Assembly: GCF_000172415.1 (NCBI RefSeq)
Contig: NZ_ABLD01000037.1
Coordinates: forward strand, 1-42,613
Reading direction: 5' to 3'
DNA from: Paraburkholderia graminis C4D1M
GTDB taxonomy: Bacteria; Pseudomonadota; Gammaproteobacteria; Burkholderiales; Burkholderiaceae
Length of the DNA: 42,613 bases
The translations under genes were made by a program, and so were the position numbers. Under the pieces are notes generated by a model. That model was not told the origin of the DNA. It did no database searches and saw nothing but the letters and a program-made list of their open reading frames with translations. This document shows, in pieces, positions 1 through 8,594 of this stretch (positions within the stretch are counted from its first letter, which is position 1; every line of letters starts with the position of its first letter).

Positions 1-199
1 AGACGTATTGCCGCAATCGAGCGCGTGTCAAAAATTCAGCGCCGACAACAGTCATGTATTTGAAGCGCACCCCTTAATCGGCAACCCGCGCCTTCTTCGT
101 GGCTGCAAAGCGCGCGTTGCCGATTAATAGATGCACTTCAAATACATGACTGTTGTCGGCGCTGAATTTTGACACGCGCTCGATTGCGGCAATACGTCT
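1..199. repeat. Long near-perfect inverted repeat (giant hairpin)
   Basis: Bases 1-94 are the reverse complement of about 107-199. The outer 65 bases match exactly apart from one extra A in the left arm (a run of five A at 30-34 against four T at 167-170). The inner part carries about six substitutions (near 66, 70, 72, 73, 86 and 92). The unpaired loop is only about a dozen bases near 95-106. A transcript would fold into a very long stem. The outer end of the left arm is base 1 of the window, so the repeat may continue leftwards, or the sequence itself may end here. No transposase, target duplication or gene is seen in it. Confidence 0.9.
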
Positions 200-456
200 A
201 AAGAAATCACAAAATCAATTGCCGCCGGGCGTCCGCCATCCCGCTCCTGCGCGCAAAGCCAGTCCCGGCGCGGCTCTCGCCCTTCTTATCGCGCTTCTTA
301 TCGCGCTTTTTGCCTATTGTTTGTGCATATGGCGAATGAGCCGCCATCCCCAATTCGCCGGAAAACCCGGCATAATGACAATTCACTTACATTTAATTAT
401 TTCCGAGTAAATTAACGGCATGCAGTCGGGCGCTGCGACGAACAGGGGTAACGACC
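200..456. other. Intergenic region upstream of the AraC-type gene
   Basis: No convincing gene. A short direct repeat of CTTCTTATCGCG lies near 283-306, and the stretch near 370-415 is AT-rich compared with its surroundings, so it could hold the promoter of the downstream regulator. No clear -35/-10 pair was identified. With the hairpin at 1-199 it makes a 456-base gene-free start of the window. Confidence 0.5.
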
Positions 457-1446
457 ATGCTCAACGATAGGCTTGCATCCGCCGCTTCTTCCACTGGGGC
501 TTCTTCCACCGTTTCTTCCACCGTTTCTTCCACCGCTTCTTCCACCGCTTCTGCCACAGGGTCTGCCACCGCGGCTCGCGAGGATTCGCTCGGCTGTCTG
601 TCGAGCCGCTTGCAGCATGACCGCGAACTCGATACCGGCGAGTTCAGGTTCTATCGCAAATGCACGCTCGGCAGCGACACGAACCCGGTCGTCATGGACG
701 GCTCGGGCCGCGGCTTTCTGATCGGCGTATCGCTGAGAACGGGACATCGGCGGCGCATCCACTCGCAGCATCGGTGGACCACGCATGAGTTCGAGCGCGA
801 CTCGGTGTACGTGCGCGATCTCGCCGACGACTATCGCGCCGAACTGCTGGGCGGCTTCGACTTCGTGCTGATCGAACTGTCGCGCGCGTTCGTCAGCGAC
901 ACCTGCCATGAACGCGGCCGCGGCCTCGCACGCATCGCGACCGTCGCGGGACACAAGGACCCGGTGCTCGGCCATCTCGCTCAGGTGCTCGCGCTCACAC
1001 TCGACGCAGAGAACAACGCAAGCCCGCTTTTCGTCGAACAACTTGGCGTGACCATCGGCACGCATCTGCTGGATCGATATGGCGAGCCCGCGCGTGGAAC
1101 GGGTCAGGCGAGCCGCCGTCTTTCACCCTTGCAGGAAGCGCGCGCGAAGGAGATGCTGCTCGCCAGATCGCAGGGCAATGTCTCCATTGAAGAGATCGCG
1201 GGCGCGTGCAATCTGTCGCGCAGTTATTTTATTCGCGCGTTTCGCGAGACCACGCAGCGCACGCCGCATCAATGGCTGCTCGAGCGGCGCGTCGACCAGG
1301 CGCGCGAACTTCTGAAACGATCGGACCGTTCGCTGTCCGACATCGCCATGGCTTGTGGGTTTTCGGATCAGAGCCATTTCACGCGCACATTCTCGCAACT
1401 GGTCGGCACGCCCCCTGGACATTGGCGTCGACAGGCTGGGCGTTAA
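457..1446 (+). CDS. AraC-family transcriptional regulator
   Basis: 329 residues. The last ~105 residues form a typical AraC/XylS double helix-turn-helix: the first HTH around SIEEIAGACNLSRSYFIRAF, the second around LSDIAMACGFSDQSHFTRTF, ending in GTPPGHWRR. The region from ~45 to 215 is a poorly conserved sensor part, as is common in this family. Residues ~10-38 are low complexity, built from 12-base units encoding A/V-S-S-T. The ATG at 457 has an AGGGGT-like ribosome site just upstream; a start after the Ser/Thr-rich stretch cannot be excluded. The inducer and targets are unknown. The next gene on the same strand is another regulator 181 bases downstream, so this may be a regulatory pair rather than part of a catabolic operon. 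Confidence 0.9.
   Translation: MLNDRLASAASSTGASSTVSSTVSSTASSTASATGSATAAREDSLGCLSSRLQHDRELDTGEFRFYRKCTLGSDTNPVVMDGSGRGFLIGVSLRTGHRRRIHSQHRWTTHEFERDSVYVRDLADDYRAELLGGFDFVLIELSRAFVSDTCHERGRGLARIATVAGHKDPVLGHLAQVLALTLDAENNASPLFVEQLGVTIGTHLLDRYGEPARGTGQASRRLSPLQEARAKEMLLARSQGNVSIEEIAGACNLSRSYFIRAFRETTQRTPHQWLLERRVDQARELLKRSDRSLSDIAMACGFSDQSHFTRTFSQLVGTPPGHWRRQAGR
484..558 (+). repeat. 12-bp coding tandem repeat (A/V-S-S-T)n
   Basis: Six units of consensus GYTTCTTCCACC, with one extra GGG codon after the first unit and a degenerate last unit. They encode ASST-G-ASST-VSST-VSST-ASST-ASAT. The unit length is a multiple of three, so gain or loss of copies would change the length of the regulator's N-terminus without shifting the frame. 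Confidence 0.9.
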
Positions 1447-1627
1447 GGCGCGCCACACGCCGCACGCAACGCCCCGCCGGCATGACAGCCGTCTGCGCTC
1501 GCCATCGCGAGACTTTCCTACAAAGCATCGCACTAACCGACAAGACGCCGAGGCGCGGACGCGGTAATTTCTGCCCTACCGCCTGCACGTTTTTCCCTCA
1601 GCCCGTTGTCCGGAAATTGAAAACGAC

Positions 1628-4603
1628 ATGATTGAACTAGGCCGCTTTCAAATCGATCTGGAACTGCGCACCTTATGGTGTGACAGCGAACGTGTGCCGC
1701 TCGGCTCGCGCGCCTTCGACATTCTCGCGATGGTCGTCAAGGCCGGCGGTCGCCTCGTCACCAAGGACGAGCTGATGGACGCCGTGTGGCCGAACACCAT
1801 CGTCGAGGAAAACAATATCCAGGTTCATCTGTCCGCGTTGCGCAAGATTCTCGGCGCCGACCGCGACCTGATCCTGACCGTGCCTGGCCGCGGCTATCAG
1901 CTCGTGCAGCGGCACCGCGTGGCGAGCGTGGCGGCGCCTTCGCCAGAGGCACAATGCGCGCCGGCCGGACGGCCGCTTCCGCCGTTGCGCATGCAACTGG
2001 TCGGGCGCGAAGCGGACGTCATGCAGATCCGCTCGATGCTGGCCCATACGCGCGTGCTGACGCTCGTCGGCGCGGGCGGCATCGGCAAGACGAGTCTCGC
2101 CGTCGAAGCCGCGCGCCAGGCCGCGGCAGATGTCACTGAGCCCTTCACGGAACCGGTCTGGTTCGTCGAACTCGCGACGCTCGGCACGCGCGACGAAGTG
2201 CTCGCCGCCATCGCGCAAGCTTGCGGACTGCCGGTCGAACACGCAACGCCGGGCCTCGCGCAAATCGCTTCTGCGCTCGCCGGCCGCCGTCTGCTCGTGC
2301 TCGACAATGCCGAACACGTGATCGAGCACGTCGCCGAGGCCGTCGAGGTATTGGCCGCCATGAACGCGGATCTGCGCATGCTCGTAACGAGCCGCGAGCC
2401 GCTGCGGATCATGGCGGAAGCGGTGTTTCGCGTCGAGCCGCTCGACGTGCCGCAGCCCGGCAGCGCCGATGCAGACATCCTGCGGCGCTCCGCCGTCAAT
2501 CTGTTTCTGCTGCGCGCCAACTCGATGCAGCGCGAGGTGGCCACGGACAGCGCCGAACTGCGGCTCGTCGGCGAAATCTGCCGGCGGCTCGACGGCATTC
2601 CGCTCGCGCTCGAACTGGCGGCCGCGCGCGTCGTGACGCTCGGCGTGGTCGGCGTGTATCAACGGCTCGACGATCGCCTCGCGATACTCGCGGGCGGCTA
2701 TCGCACTGCGTTGCCGCGTCACCAGACCTTGCGCGCGACCTTCGACTGGAGCTTCGCGCTGCTCGACGCGAAGTCGCAGGCGCTGTTCCGGCGAAGCGCG
2801 GTGTTCGGCGGCGTATTCAGCTTCGAAGCGATGTGCGCGGTCGCATGCGATGCGTCGCTGACGGTCGCCGATGCGATCATCGCGATCAGCGAACTGCTCG
2901 CGAAGTCGCTCGTGAATGTGGAGTTCGACGGGCCGGTCGCGCGCTACCGGTTGTCGGAATCGACCCGCGCATACGCGCTCGACAAGCTGCAAGCCGAAGG
3001 CGAGCGCCAGGAACTCGCGGTGCGCCACGCGCGCTATCTGTCGCAGTGCTTCATCACGCACACCGCGCAAACCGTGCGCGGCAACGCTGACAGCGCCGCC
3101 GCACTCGCCGCCGCACTCAAACACACGCTCGACGACGCGCGCCATGCGTACGACTGGGCGTTCTCGCCCGACGGCGACCTGCAACTCGGCGTCGAGTTGG
3201 CATCGACGCTGTCGGCTGCGCTGCTCGACGGCGGCATGATCGCGGAATGCTGCGAACGCGCGACGCGCGCCGTCGACACGCTCGACGCGCTCGACGCGCT
3301 GCCCGCCGCGAGCATCGATGCGCGCGACGAAATGCGTGTGCGCGCGGCGTTGGCTTCGGCGTTGCCGCATGTGCGCGGCTCGGTCTCGAAAGCCGAGCAA
3401 TTGTGGCGCAAGGTCTATGCGCTCGCAACGGAACGCGCCGACGACGCGTACCACGCGCGCGCCCTGTGGGGCCTGTGGACCACGATGATTTCAAGCGGCA
3501 ACATCCACGCATCGGCGGAATTCGCAGTGCGCTTGCGGCAGCTCGCGCAGCAACGCGAGAACGCCTGGCAGGAAACGTTAGCCGATCAGATCGCCGCCAT
3601 TTCGCAGCATTGCCTCGGCCGCCATGCGGAGGCCAAGGCCGAACTGCTTCGCACGAGAAACCGCTTCGCCGAGCTCGAATACAGCGGACAGCGCGACAAC
3701 ACGATTGCCGTCGATCCGCTCGTCTACTGCAATGGCACGCTCGCGCGCATTGCATGGCTCGAGGGACATTGCGGCGAGGCGATGCGGCTCGTCGACACGC
3801 TCGTCGGCCTCGTGCGGCCCGACATCATGGAGCCGTCGCTCACGCATACGCTCGGCGCTTCGGCCGCGCCGCTGTCGCTGATGTGCGGCGACCTCGGCCG
3901 CGCCGCCGTGTATCTGGACATCATGCGCTCGCAAGTGGCGCTGCATGGGCTCGACGTGTGGCGCGACTACTGCAACTGTTTGTCCGCGCATCGCGACATT
4001 CTCGACGGTCAACTGCAACGAGGCGTCGCATTGCTGGAGAGTTCGCTCGACGCGCTGATCGCGCGGGGCTTTCGCCGGCTCATCACGCTGTTCATCGCGG
4101 CCTATGCGGAAGCGCTCGTTGCAGCAGGACGAATCGACGAAGCGGTGCGCCGGCTCAACGACACGTTGCAGTTCTGCGAGAACAACGGCGAGATGATGTT
4201 CGTCCCTGAACTGTGGCGCGTGCTCGGTATCGCCGCGCGCGCACGACGCCGATCCGCCGACGCCGAAGCGCATTTCACCACGGCCATACAAATGGCCCGC
4301 AGGCAAGGCGCGACAATGTGGGAGCTGCGCGCGTCGCTGTCGCTGGCCGCGCTGTGGCGTGAAGAATCTCACGACGCGCAGCGCGATTCGCAAGCGCTGC
4401 ACATGCTCGAGCGCCTCGCGCTGTGTTTCGATGCGCCGTCGAATGCCGCCGATGTGCGTGCGCTGTTCGACACGCTCAGCACGATGCGTGGAGCGGAACG
4501 CACGGTGAGCACTGCGTCGCCGATGCTGACAAGTCCCGCGCCGCTCGATGCTCGTCGCAAAGCCGCGCGCAAACCGAACGCGAGCCTCGCGCGCGTCGAT
4601 TAG
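1628..4603 (+). CDS. Winged-helix / STAND ATPase / TPR-like regulator
   Basis: 991 residues. Residues 1-~98 are an OmpR/PhoB-type winged helix (SRAFDIL near the start, VHLSALRKIL recognition helix, TVPGRGYQL wing). A STAND/NB-ARC-like ATPase follows, with Walker A GAGGIGKTS at ~148, Walker B-like LLVLDNAEHV at ~221, LVTSREPL (sensor 1 type) and GIPLALELAAARV at ~322. The rest (~480-940) is helical, probably TPR-like, and would serve as ligand-sensing or scaffold region. In this architecture the ATPase is thought to act as a nucleotide-controlled switch for DNA binding. The effector and target genes are not evident. It may act on the adjacent araC-type gene or the convergent GT4/HAD pair, but that is only proximity. 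It ends 47 bases from the convergent HAD-ATPase gene. Confidence 0.88.
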   Translation: MIELGRFQIDLELRTLWCDSERVPLGSRAFDILAMVVKAGGRLVTKDELMDAVWPNTIVEENNIQVHLSALRKILGADRDLILTVPGRGYQLVQRHRVASVAAPSPEAQCAPAGRPLPPLRMQLVGREADVMQIRSMLAHTRVLTLVGAGGIGKTSLAVEAARQAAADVTEPFTEPVWFVELATLGTRDEVLAAIAQACGLPVEHATPGLAQIASALAGRRLLVLDNAEHVIEHVAEAVEVLAAMNADLRMLVTSREPLRIMAEAVFRVEPLDVPQPGSADADILRRSAVNLFLLRANSMQREVATDSAELRLVGEICRRLDGIPLALELAAARVVTLGVVGVYQRLDDRLAILAGGYRTALPRHQTLRATFDWSFALLDAKSQALFRRSAVFGGVFSFEAMCAVACDASLTVADAIIAISELLAKSLVNVEFDGPVARYRLSESTRAYALDKLQAEGERQELAVRHARYLSQCFITHTAQTVRGNADSAAALAAALKHTLDDARHAYDWAFSPDGDLQLGVELASTLSAALLDGGMIAECCERATRAVDTLDALDALPAASIDARDEMRVRAALASALPHVRGSVSKAEQLWRKVYALATERADDAYHARALWGLWTTMISSGNIHASAEFAVRLRQLAQQRENAWQETLADQIAAISQHCLGRHAEAKAELLRTRNRFAELEYSGQRDNTIAVDPLVYCNGTLARIAWLEGHCGEAMRLVDTLVGLVRPDIMEPSLTHTLGASAAPLSLMCGDLGRAAVYLDIMRSQVALHGLDVWRDYCNCLSAHRDILDGQLQRGVALLESSLDALIARGFRRLITLFIAAYAEALVAAGRIDEAVRRLNDTLQFCENNGEMMFVPELWRVLGIAARARRRSADAEAHFTTAIQMARRQGATMWELRASLSLAALWREESHDAQRDSQALHMLERLALCFDAPSNAADVRALFDTLSTMRGAERTVSTASPMLTSPAPLDARRKAARKPNASLARVD

Positions 4604-4650
4604 ATTAGCGTCGCGCAAGCCCCGAGCGCGGATTTATTACGCCATCCGAA

Positions 4651-6495
4651 CTATTCTTTTTTTCCATCCGCGTCTTCGCCATCTGCCGCCGCCACATCCG
4701 CATTCTTCGCCGTCAGCACCGCGGGCATCGACGGATTCTCCGGCTGCGTATAACGCTCCTGCACGGCGGCCTTGATGCGCGCGAGGCTCGCGGCTGCATC
4801 GAGCGAAGCGTCCTGCTCGATCTGCCGCGCTTGCGCCGCGAGATCCGGATCGCCGATTTCCTTTTCGAACCAGCGCGAATAGTCGCCGCGCTCGCGGTGA
4901 TACTGCCAGGTGCCCGCATCGACGCCCTCGGCGATTTCGACGAACAGCACGAGGTTATGCGCGCGCAGGTTCAATGCGTTCTGCGGCCCGCGGAAATAGA
5001 AACTGCGCTCGGGAATCAGCAGCCCTTCCGCGTATTTGCGCCGATGCCTTAGGCGATGCTTGCTGCCCGGCTCGAGCCGGATCACGCCTTCGGGCTCGGG
5101 CTCATCGAGCCGCCATAACAACGCCTGCCCTGTTTCGATCTGCGTTTCCTGAAGCTGCGGCACGGGGCGGCCGGTGGCGTTCGCGAGTTCCTGCACCGCC
5201 TTGCCGGCGCTCGGGCCCATTGCGAGTATCAGGTTCACCTGACGCAGGAACGCGCCGTCCAGTTGCTGCGGAGAAACGGTGATCGCGAGCGCGGTCTCGA
5301 GCGCCTGCGGAATCGCCTGGTTCGCGCCGGCCCAGCCAGCCGGAAACAGATGATGCGCCTCGTCGAATACGAGCCAGTGCGGCCGCCCGGTTCGCAGACG
5401 CAACTGCTGCACTTCGAGCAGCAGCGACGCGCAGAACGCGGGCCGCTCGGGCAACGGCACACGCAGCAGATTGACCGCCACCGCCGGACGCGGAGGCCGC
5501 AACAGCAACTGCACGACTTCATCGATGACCGGCGCGGTGTGCGCGTCGCCGATCACGATCGTATCCTCGTCGTTCTGATAGTCGCCTTCCGGATCGATGA
5601 TGCACAACTGCTGATGCATGCCCGCGAGGCGTTCGAGCAGACCCGCGCACGCGGTCGACTTGCCGCATCCCGATTCGCCGGCGAGCAGCGCGACCGTGCC
5701 GTGCGCCGGGCAGTAACGGTCCGCGGGTTCGCGCGTGTCTTGCCTGCCTTGCGTGTCTCCCGCGTCTTTTGCATCGCGTGCATGTCCGATCAGCACGCGG
5801 CTCTTCGGCGCGGCGCACGCGCGTTCGCGCAGGTCGTCCTTTACGATCGCGTCGACCAGTTCCGCGACGCCCGCGCCCGCCGCCTGGCTCGTGACCATGT
5901 CGGCGTGCTGCTTCAACGCCGGCAGCGCATTCGCCACCGCCACCGAGAAACCGCATGCGTCGAGCAGCGCGTGATCGTTTTCCGCGTCGCCGACGCCCGC
6001 GACGTTGAAGGCCGACAACGCGAGTTCGTCGAGCGCCTCATGCAAGCCGGTTGCTTTCGATATGCCCGGCGACACGATCATCACCGCGTCGCCGTTGAAG
6101 ATGATCTGCAAGCCGAGGCCCAGATCGCGAATCGCCGCGAGCGCGATCTGTTCCGCGGGCTTCATCATCGCGACGAGCGTTTCGCTGACGCTGAAATGGC
6201 GCAGGCCGCGGCTTCGCAATTCGTCGACGAAAGCCGGCGGCGGCGGTGGAGCGAGCAGGCGCCGCGCGCCCGTCGACGGCGTGTACAGCACGCCGCCGTT
6301 TTCCGCGACGACTCGCGAAAACAGATCGAGCCGCGGACAGATCGCGAGCAGATCGTCCATCTCGCGGCCGCTCACGAGGATCGCCTGGCGGCCCGACGCG
6401 CGCAGGCGTTCGAGCGCGGCCCACGTCGCGTCGGCAACGCGTCCGTCGGATGCAAGGGTGTTGTCGTAGTCGGTCGCAATGGCAAAAAATCGCAT
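4651..6495 (-). CDS. HAD phosphatase fused to HerA-like (DUF87-type) ATPase
   Basis: 614 residues with two enzymatic parts. Residues 1-~225 are a HAD-IIB (Cof/sucrose-phosphatase-like) hydrolase: motif I DYDNT at the N-terminus, motif II LVSGRE, a motif III lysine probably in GISKATG, and motif IV GVGDAENDHALLDAC. Residues ~265-430 are a P-loop ATPase of the HerA/VirB4 type, with Walker A GESGCGKST and Walker B WLVFDEAHHLFP. The C-terminal ~120 residues hold a W-x-YHRERGDYSRWF-type block and end in an acidic, Lys-rich tail. Such a fusion would couple a sugar-phosphate-type phosphatase to an ATP-driven motor or sensor; the substrate is unknown. It lies 38 bases downstream of a GT4 glycosyltransferase on the same strand, so the two are probably co-transcribed. 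Confidence 0.85.
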   Translation of the reverse strand: MRFFAIATDYDNTLASDGRVADATWAALERLRASGRQAILVSGREMDDLLAICPRLDLFSRVVAENGGVLYTPSTGARRLLAPPPPPAFVDELRSRGLRHFSVSETLVAMMKPAEQIALAAIRDLGLGLQIIFNGDAVMIVSPGISKATGLHEALDELALSAFNVAGVGDAENDHALLDACGFSVAVANALPALKQHADMVTSQAAGAGVAELVDAIVKDDLRERACAAPKSRVLIGHARDAKDAGDTQGRQDTREPADRYCPAHGTVALLAGESGCGKSTACAGLLERLAGMHQQLCIIDPEGDYQNDEDTIVIGDAHTAPVIDEVVQLLLRPPRPAVAVNLLRVPLPERPAFCASLLLEVQQLRLRTGRPHWLVFDEAHHLFPAGWAGANQAIPQALETALAITVSPQQLDGAFLRQVNLILAMGPSAGKAVQELANATGRPVPQLQETQIETGQALLWRLDEPEPEGVIRLEPGSKHRLRHRRKYAEGLLIPERSFYFRGPQNALNLRAHNLVLFVEIAEGVDAGTWQYHRERGDYSRWFEKEIGDPDLAAQARQIEQDASLDAAASLARIKAAVQERYTQPENPSMPAVLTAKNADVAAADGEDADGKKE

Positions 6496-6533
6496 GGAAA
6501 GCGCTCCGTGATCGCGTGTTGTTCAGCCTTGTT

Positions 6534-7589
6534 TCAGCCGGCCTCGAGCGGTTGCGCGTCGCACGCGTCGCGCAGCATCGCTTCGTAAATGCGGACGTAC
6601 CGGTCGACCATTCGCTCGACGGTGAAGCGGCGCTCGAAGGCCGCGCGGCACGCGGCGCGGCTGATGGTGTCGATCTTCGCGAGCGCGTCGACCGCTTCGT
6701 CGACGGAGTGAACGAGAAAGCCGGTTACGCCGTGTTCGACGATTTCATGCGCCGCGCCATGATCGAAGGCGATCACCGGCGTGCCGCACGCGAGCGCTTC
6801 GATCATCACGAGGCCGAAGGGCTCCGGCCAGTCGATCGGAAACAGCAACGCACGCGCGCGTCCGAGGAAATCGTTCTTGTCGGAATCGCCGACTTCGCCG
6901 CAATACTCGACATGCGGCAGCTCGAACAGCTCCGCGATTTCCTGCTCAAAATACGCACGATCGCCGTTGTCGATTTTTGCGGCGATGCGGATCGGCCAGC
7001 CCGCGCGCCGCGCAATTTCGATCGCGCGGTCGGGGCGTTTGGTGGGCGCGATGCGGCCGAGAAACGCGACGTAGTCGCCCGGCTCTTCATGAAAGCGCAG
7101 CAGGTCGACGGGCAAACCGTGATGCACGGTCGCGCGCCAGTTGAGCCACGGCAACGGCGCGCGTTGCGCGGCGGAGATCGAGACCACCGGCATGTCGGCG
7201 AACTGCCGGTAAAGCGTGCTCAAGCCAGGCACGTCGAGCCGCCAGTGCAAGGTCGTCAGCGACGCGCAGTTCAAACGCCGGGCGAATGGAAAGCTCGCGT
7301 AATCGGTATGAAAATGCACGATGTCGAATTCGTCGGCGCGTCGCACCACGTCCTCGAGCATCGCGAAATGGAAGGCCTGCGGGTCGGCGGTATCTTCGAT
7401 CAGACGAACCGCGCAGTCGCTGCCCGAGACGAGCCGCGCGCGCGTGCGCGAGTCGCCGCTTGCAAAGAGCGTCACGTCGTGGCCCCGCGCGACGAGACCG
7501 TCCACGAGCCACGCCACCACTCTTTCGACGCCGCCATAGGCCACGGGCGGCACCCTCTCATACAACGGCGAAACCTGCGCGATACGCAT
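6534..7589 (-). CDS. GT4-family glycosyltransferase
   Basis: 351 residues. It opens with the GT-B N-terminal pattern MRIAQVSPLYERVPPVAYGG-VERVV and contains the C-terminal retaining-GT4 signature EPFGLVMIEALACGTPVIAF (an E-x7-E type motif). It would transfer a sugar from a nucleotide donor to an unknown acceptor in the cytoplasm. An in-frame ATG exists four codons upstream (7601), but GGAG sits six bases before the ATG at 7589, which also starts at the conserved MRIAQ, so 7589 is preferred. It precedes the HAD/ATPase fusion gene on the same strand. A transferase plus HAD-IIB phosphatase recalls synthase/phosphatase pairs such as those for sucrose or mannosylglycerate, but the product here is not determined. 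Confidence 0.88.
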   Translation of the reverse strand: MRIAQVSPLYERVPPVAYGGVERVVAWLVDGLVARGHDVTLFASGDSRTRARLVSGSDCAVRLIEDTADPQAFHFAMLEDVVRRADEFDIVHFHTDYASFPFARRLNCASLTTLHWRLDVPGLSTLYRQFADMPVVSISAAQRAPLPWLNWRATVHHGLPVDLLRFHEEPGDYVAFLGRIAPTKRPDRAIEIARRAGWPIRIAAKIDNGDRAYFEQEIAELFELPHVEYCGEVGDSDKNDFLGRARALLFPIDWPEPFGLVMIEALACGTPVIAFDHGAAHEIVEHGVTGFLVHSVDEAVDALAKIDTISRAACRAAFERRFTVERMVDRYVRIYEAMLRDACDAQPLEAG

Positions 7590-7763
7590 GCCCTGCTCCA
7601 TTCGACGAACCTATGTTCGGAAGCCGCCGCATCGTGCATGCCCGGCGCCGTCACGCGCGAGCCGCAATGCTTTTCGCCGATGGAAAAATGTACAGGCCGG
7701 CGATGAAATTAAGCGGTACGCGCGGCAATGGTCATTCTGAACCTGAGCGGACTGCATGCGCCG

Positions 7764-8039
7764 CTAGCTGATCGGGCCGCTATAGCCATCGGCGGACGCC
7801 GCGGGCTCCGCTCCGTTTGCCCGTTCGACGTGCTCGTCGATCCATGCCGTCGCGCGTTCACGTGCGAATTCGAGCGCCTCGTGTTCATCGACGAAATCGC
7901 GGTGAAACTCCATGTCGTGCGTATCGTCGCCCGAACTCACGCTGCCTGGCGTGACCTCGATCCTCGCATGTGCAACGATCGCGCCGCCGTCGACGCCTGC
8001 CGTCAGATGAACGATGCACCCTCCGTATTCGAAATCCAT
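7764..8039 (-). CDS. Small conserved-type hypothetical protein
   Basis: 91 residues starting MDFEYGGCIVHLTAG. It is acidic and soluble, with no signal peptide or membrane segment, and ends in a Gly/Ala/Ser-rich tail. The chosen ATG (8039) has GGGAG eight to nine bases upstream; the longer reading starting at 8096 has no support and would run into the upstream gene. I do not recognise the family. The alternating pattern (IVHLTA, AHARIEV, MEFHRDF) followed by a helix (EHEALEFARERATAWIDEHV) suggests a small alpha/beta fold. It lies 53 bases downstream of a DUF2934 gene on the same strand and probably shares its transcript. Confidence 0.7.
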   Translation of the reverse strand: MDFEYGGCIVHLTAGVDGGAIVAHARIEVTPGSVSSGDDTHDMEFHRDFVDEHEALEFARERATAWIDEHVERANGAEPAASADGYSGPIS

Positions 8040-8092
8040 GATGTTCTCCCGCGTGTCGTGGTTGTGTCGCTCAGTTGTGTTGCCAGGTGCCC

Positions 8093-8344
8093 TCACGAAC
8101 CGTTATCGGCTCGCGGTTCGCTGTCTTCGCCGACGGCTTCGTCCGCGCGTCGCCCCTTGCTCGACTGGTCGACGGCAACCGGCGGCTCGGCGTTGCCCGT
8201 ATCGCCTTCGGCTTCGATCTGCGCCTGAGCGCGTGTCCAGTAATCGTCGGCGCTTCCTTCCGGCGAGCCGTCGCTCTGCCATAGCTCATACGCGCGCTTG
8301 CGGATTCGGTCCTCTACGGTGGGTTCGCCCGGCAGGCCGTCCAT
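8093..8344 (-). CDS. DUF2934 domain protein
   Basis: 83 residues. The centre (VEDRIRKRAYELWQSDGSPEG-SADDYWTRAQAQIEAE) is the typical DUF2934 helix pair found in many short proteobacterial proteins of unknown function. The remainder is hydrophilic and probably disordered. GGAG six bases upstream of the ATG at 8344 fixes the start; a further in-frame start at 8419 adds 25 residues unlike the family. It is probably co-transcribed with the small gene downstream. Function unknown. Confidence 0.8.
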   Translation of the reverse strand: MDGLPGEPTVEDRIRKRAYELWQSDGSPEGSADDYWTRAQAQIEAEGDTGNAEPPVAVDQSSKGRRADEAVGEDSEPRADNGS

Positions 8345-8525
8345 GGCAATCTCCAAACGTTTGTCGTCAGTCGAAAACAGCGCACGCGATGCGGGCCGCT
8401 GCGCCGGTGAGGTGAGCAAAGCGCGTTCCCATGCGCGATGCGCGCACGCTGCATGTGAAGTCTCGAAGCAAGCGCTTTTGCGCGACTGCGTTGGCTTTCC
8501 GCTCGCCTCACGATGAGCCTGTCGT

Positions 8526-8531
8526 TATAAT
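8526..8531 (+). promoter_or_regulatory. Possible -10 box upstream of the deoR-type gene
   Basis: TATAAT, 64 bases before the ATG at 8595, in the only AT-rich stretch of this gap. No good -35 match is visible at the right spacing, so this is a weak call. Confidence 0.3.
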
Positions 8532-8594
8532 CGTTTCAGCAAGCATGAATCAAATCTAACGACATTCACATTCTCTCCACGCGCCAGGACCTCC

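Noticed and set aside
153..410. 85-residue plus-strand ORF with one hydrophobic stretch
   Set aside because: It begins inside the inverted-repeat arm, has no ribosome site and its composition comes from short repeats; not convincing as a gene.
412..1065. 217-residue minus-strand ORF
   Set aside because: Antisense to the AraC gene; its Gly/Arg repeats are the mirror of the Ser/Thr repeat. A shadow of GC-rich coding DNA.
1673..3454. 593-residue minus-strand ORF
   Set aside because: Arg/His/Ala-rich shadow of the STAND regulator without any recognisable motif.
5263..6588. 441-residue plus-strand ORF
   Set aside because: Antisense to the HAD/ATPase gene, which has intact motifs on the other strand.
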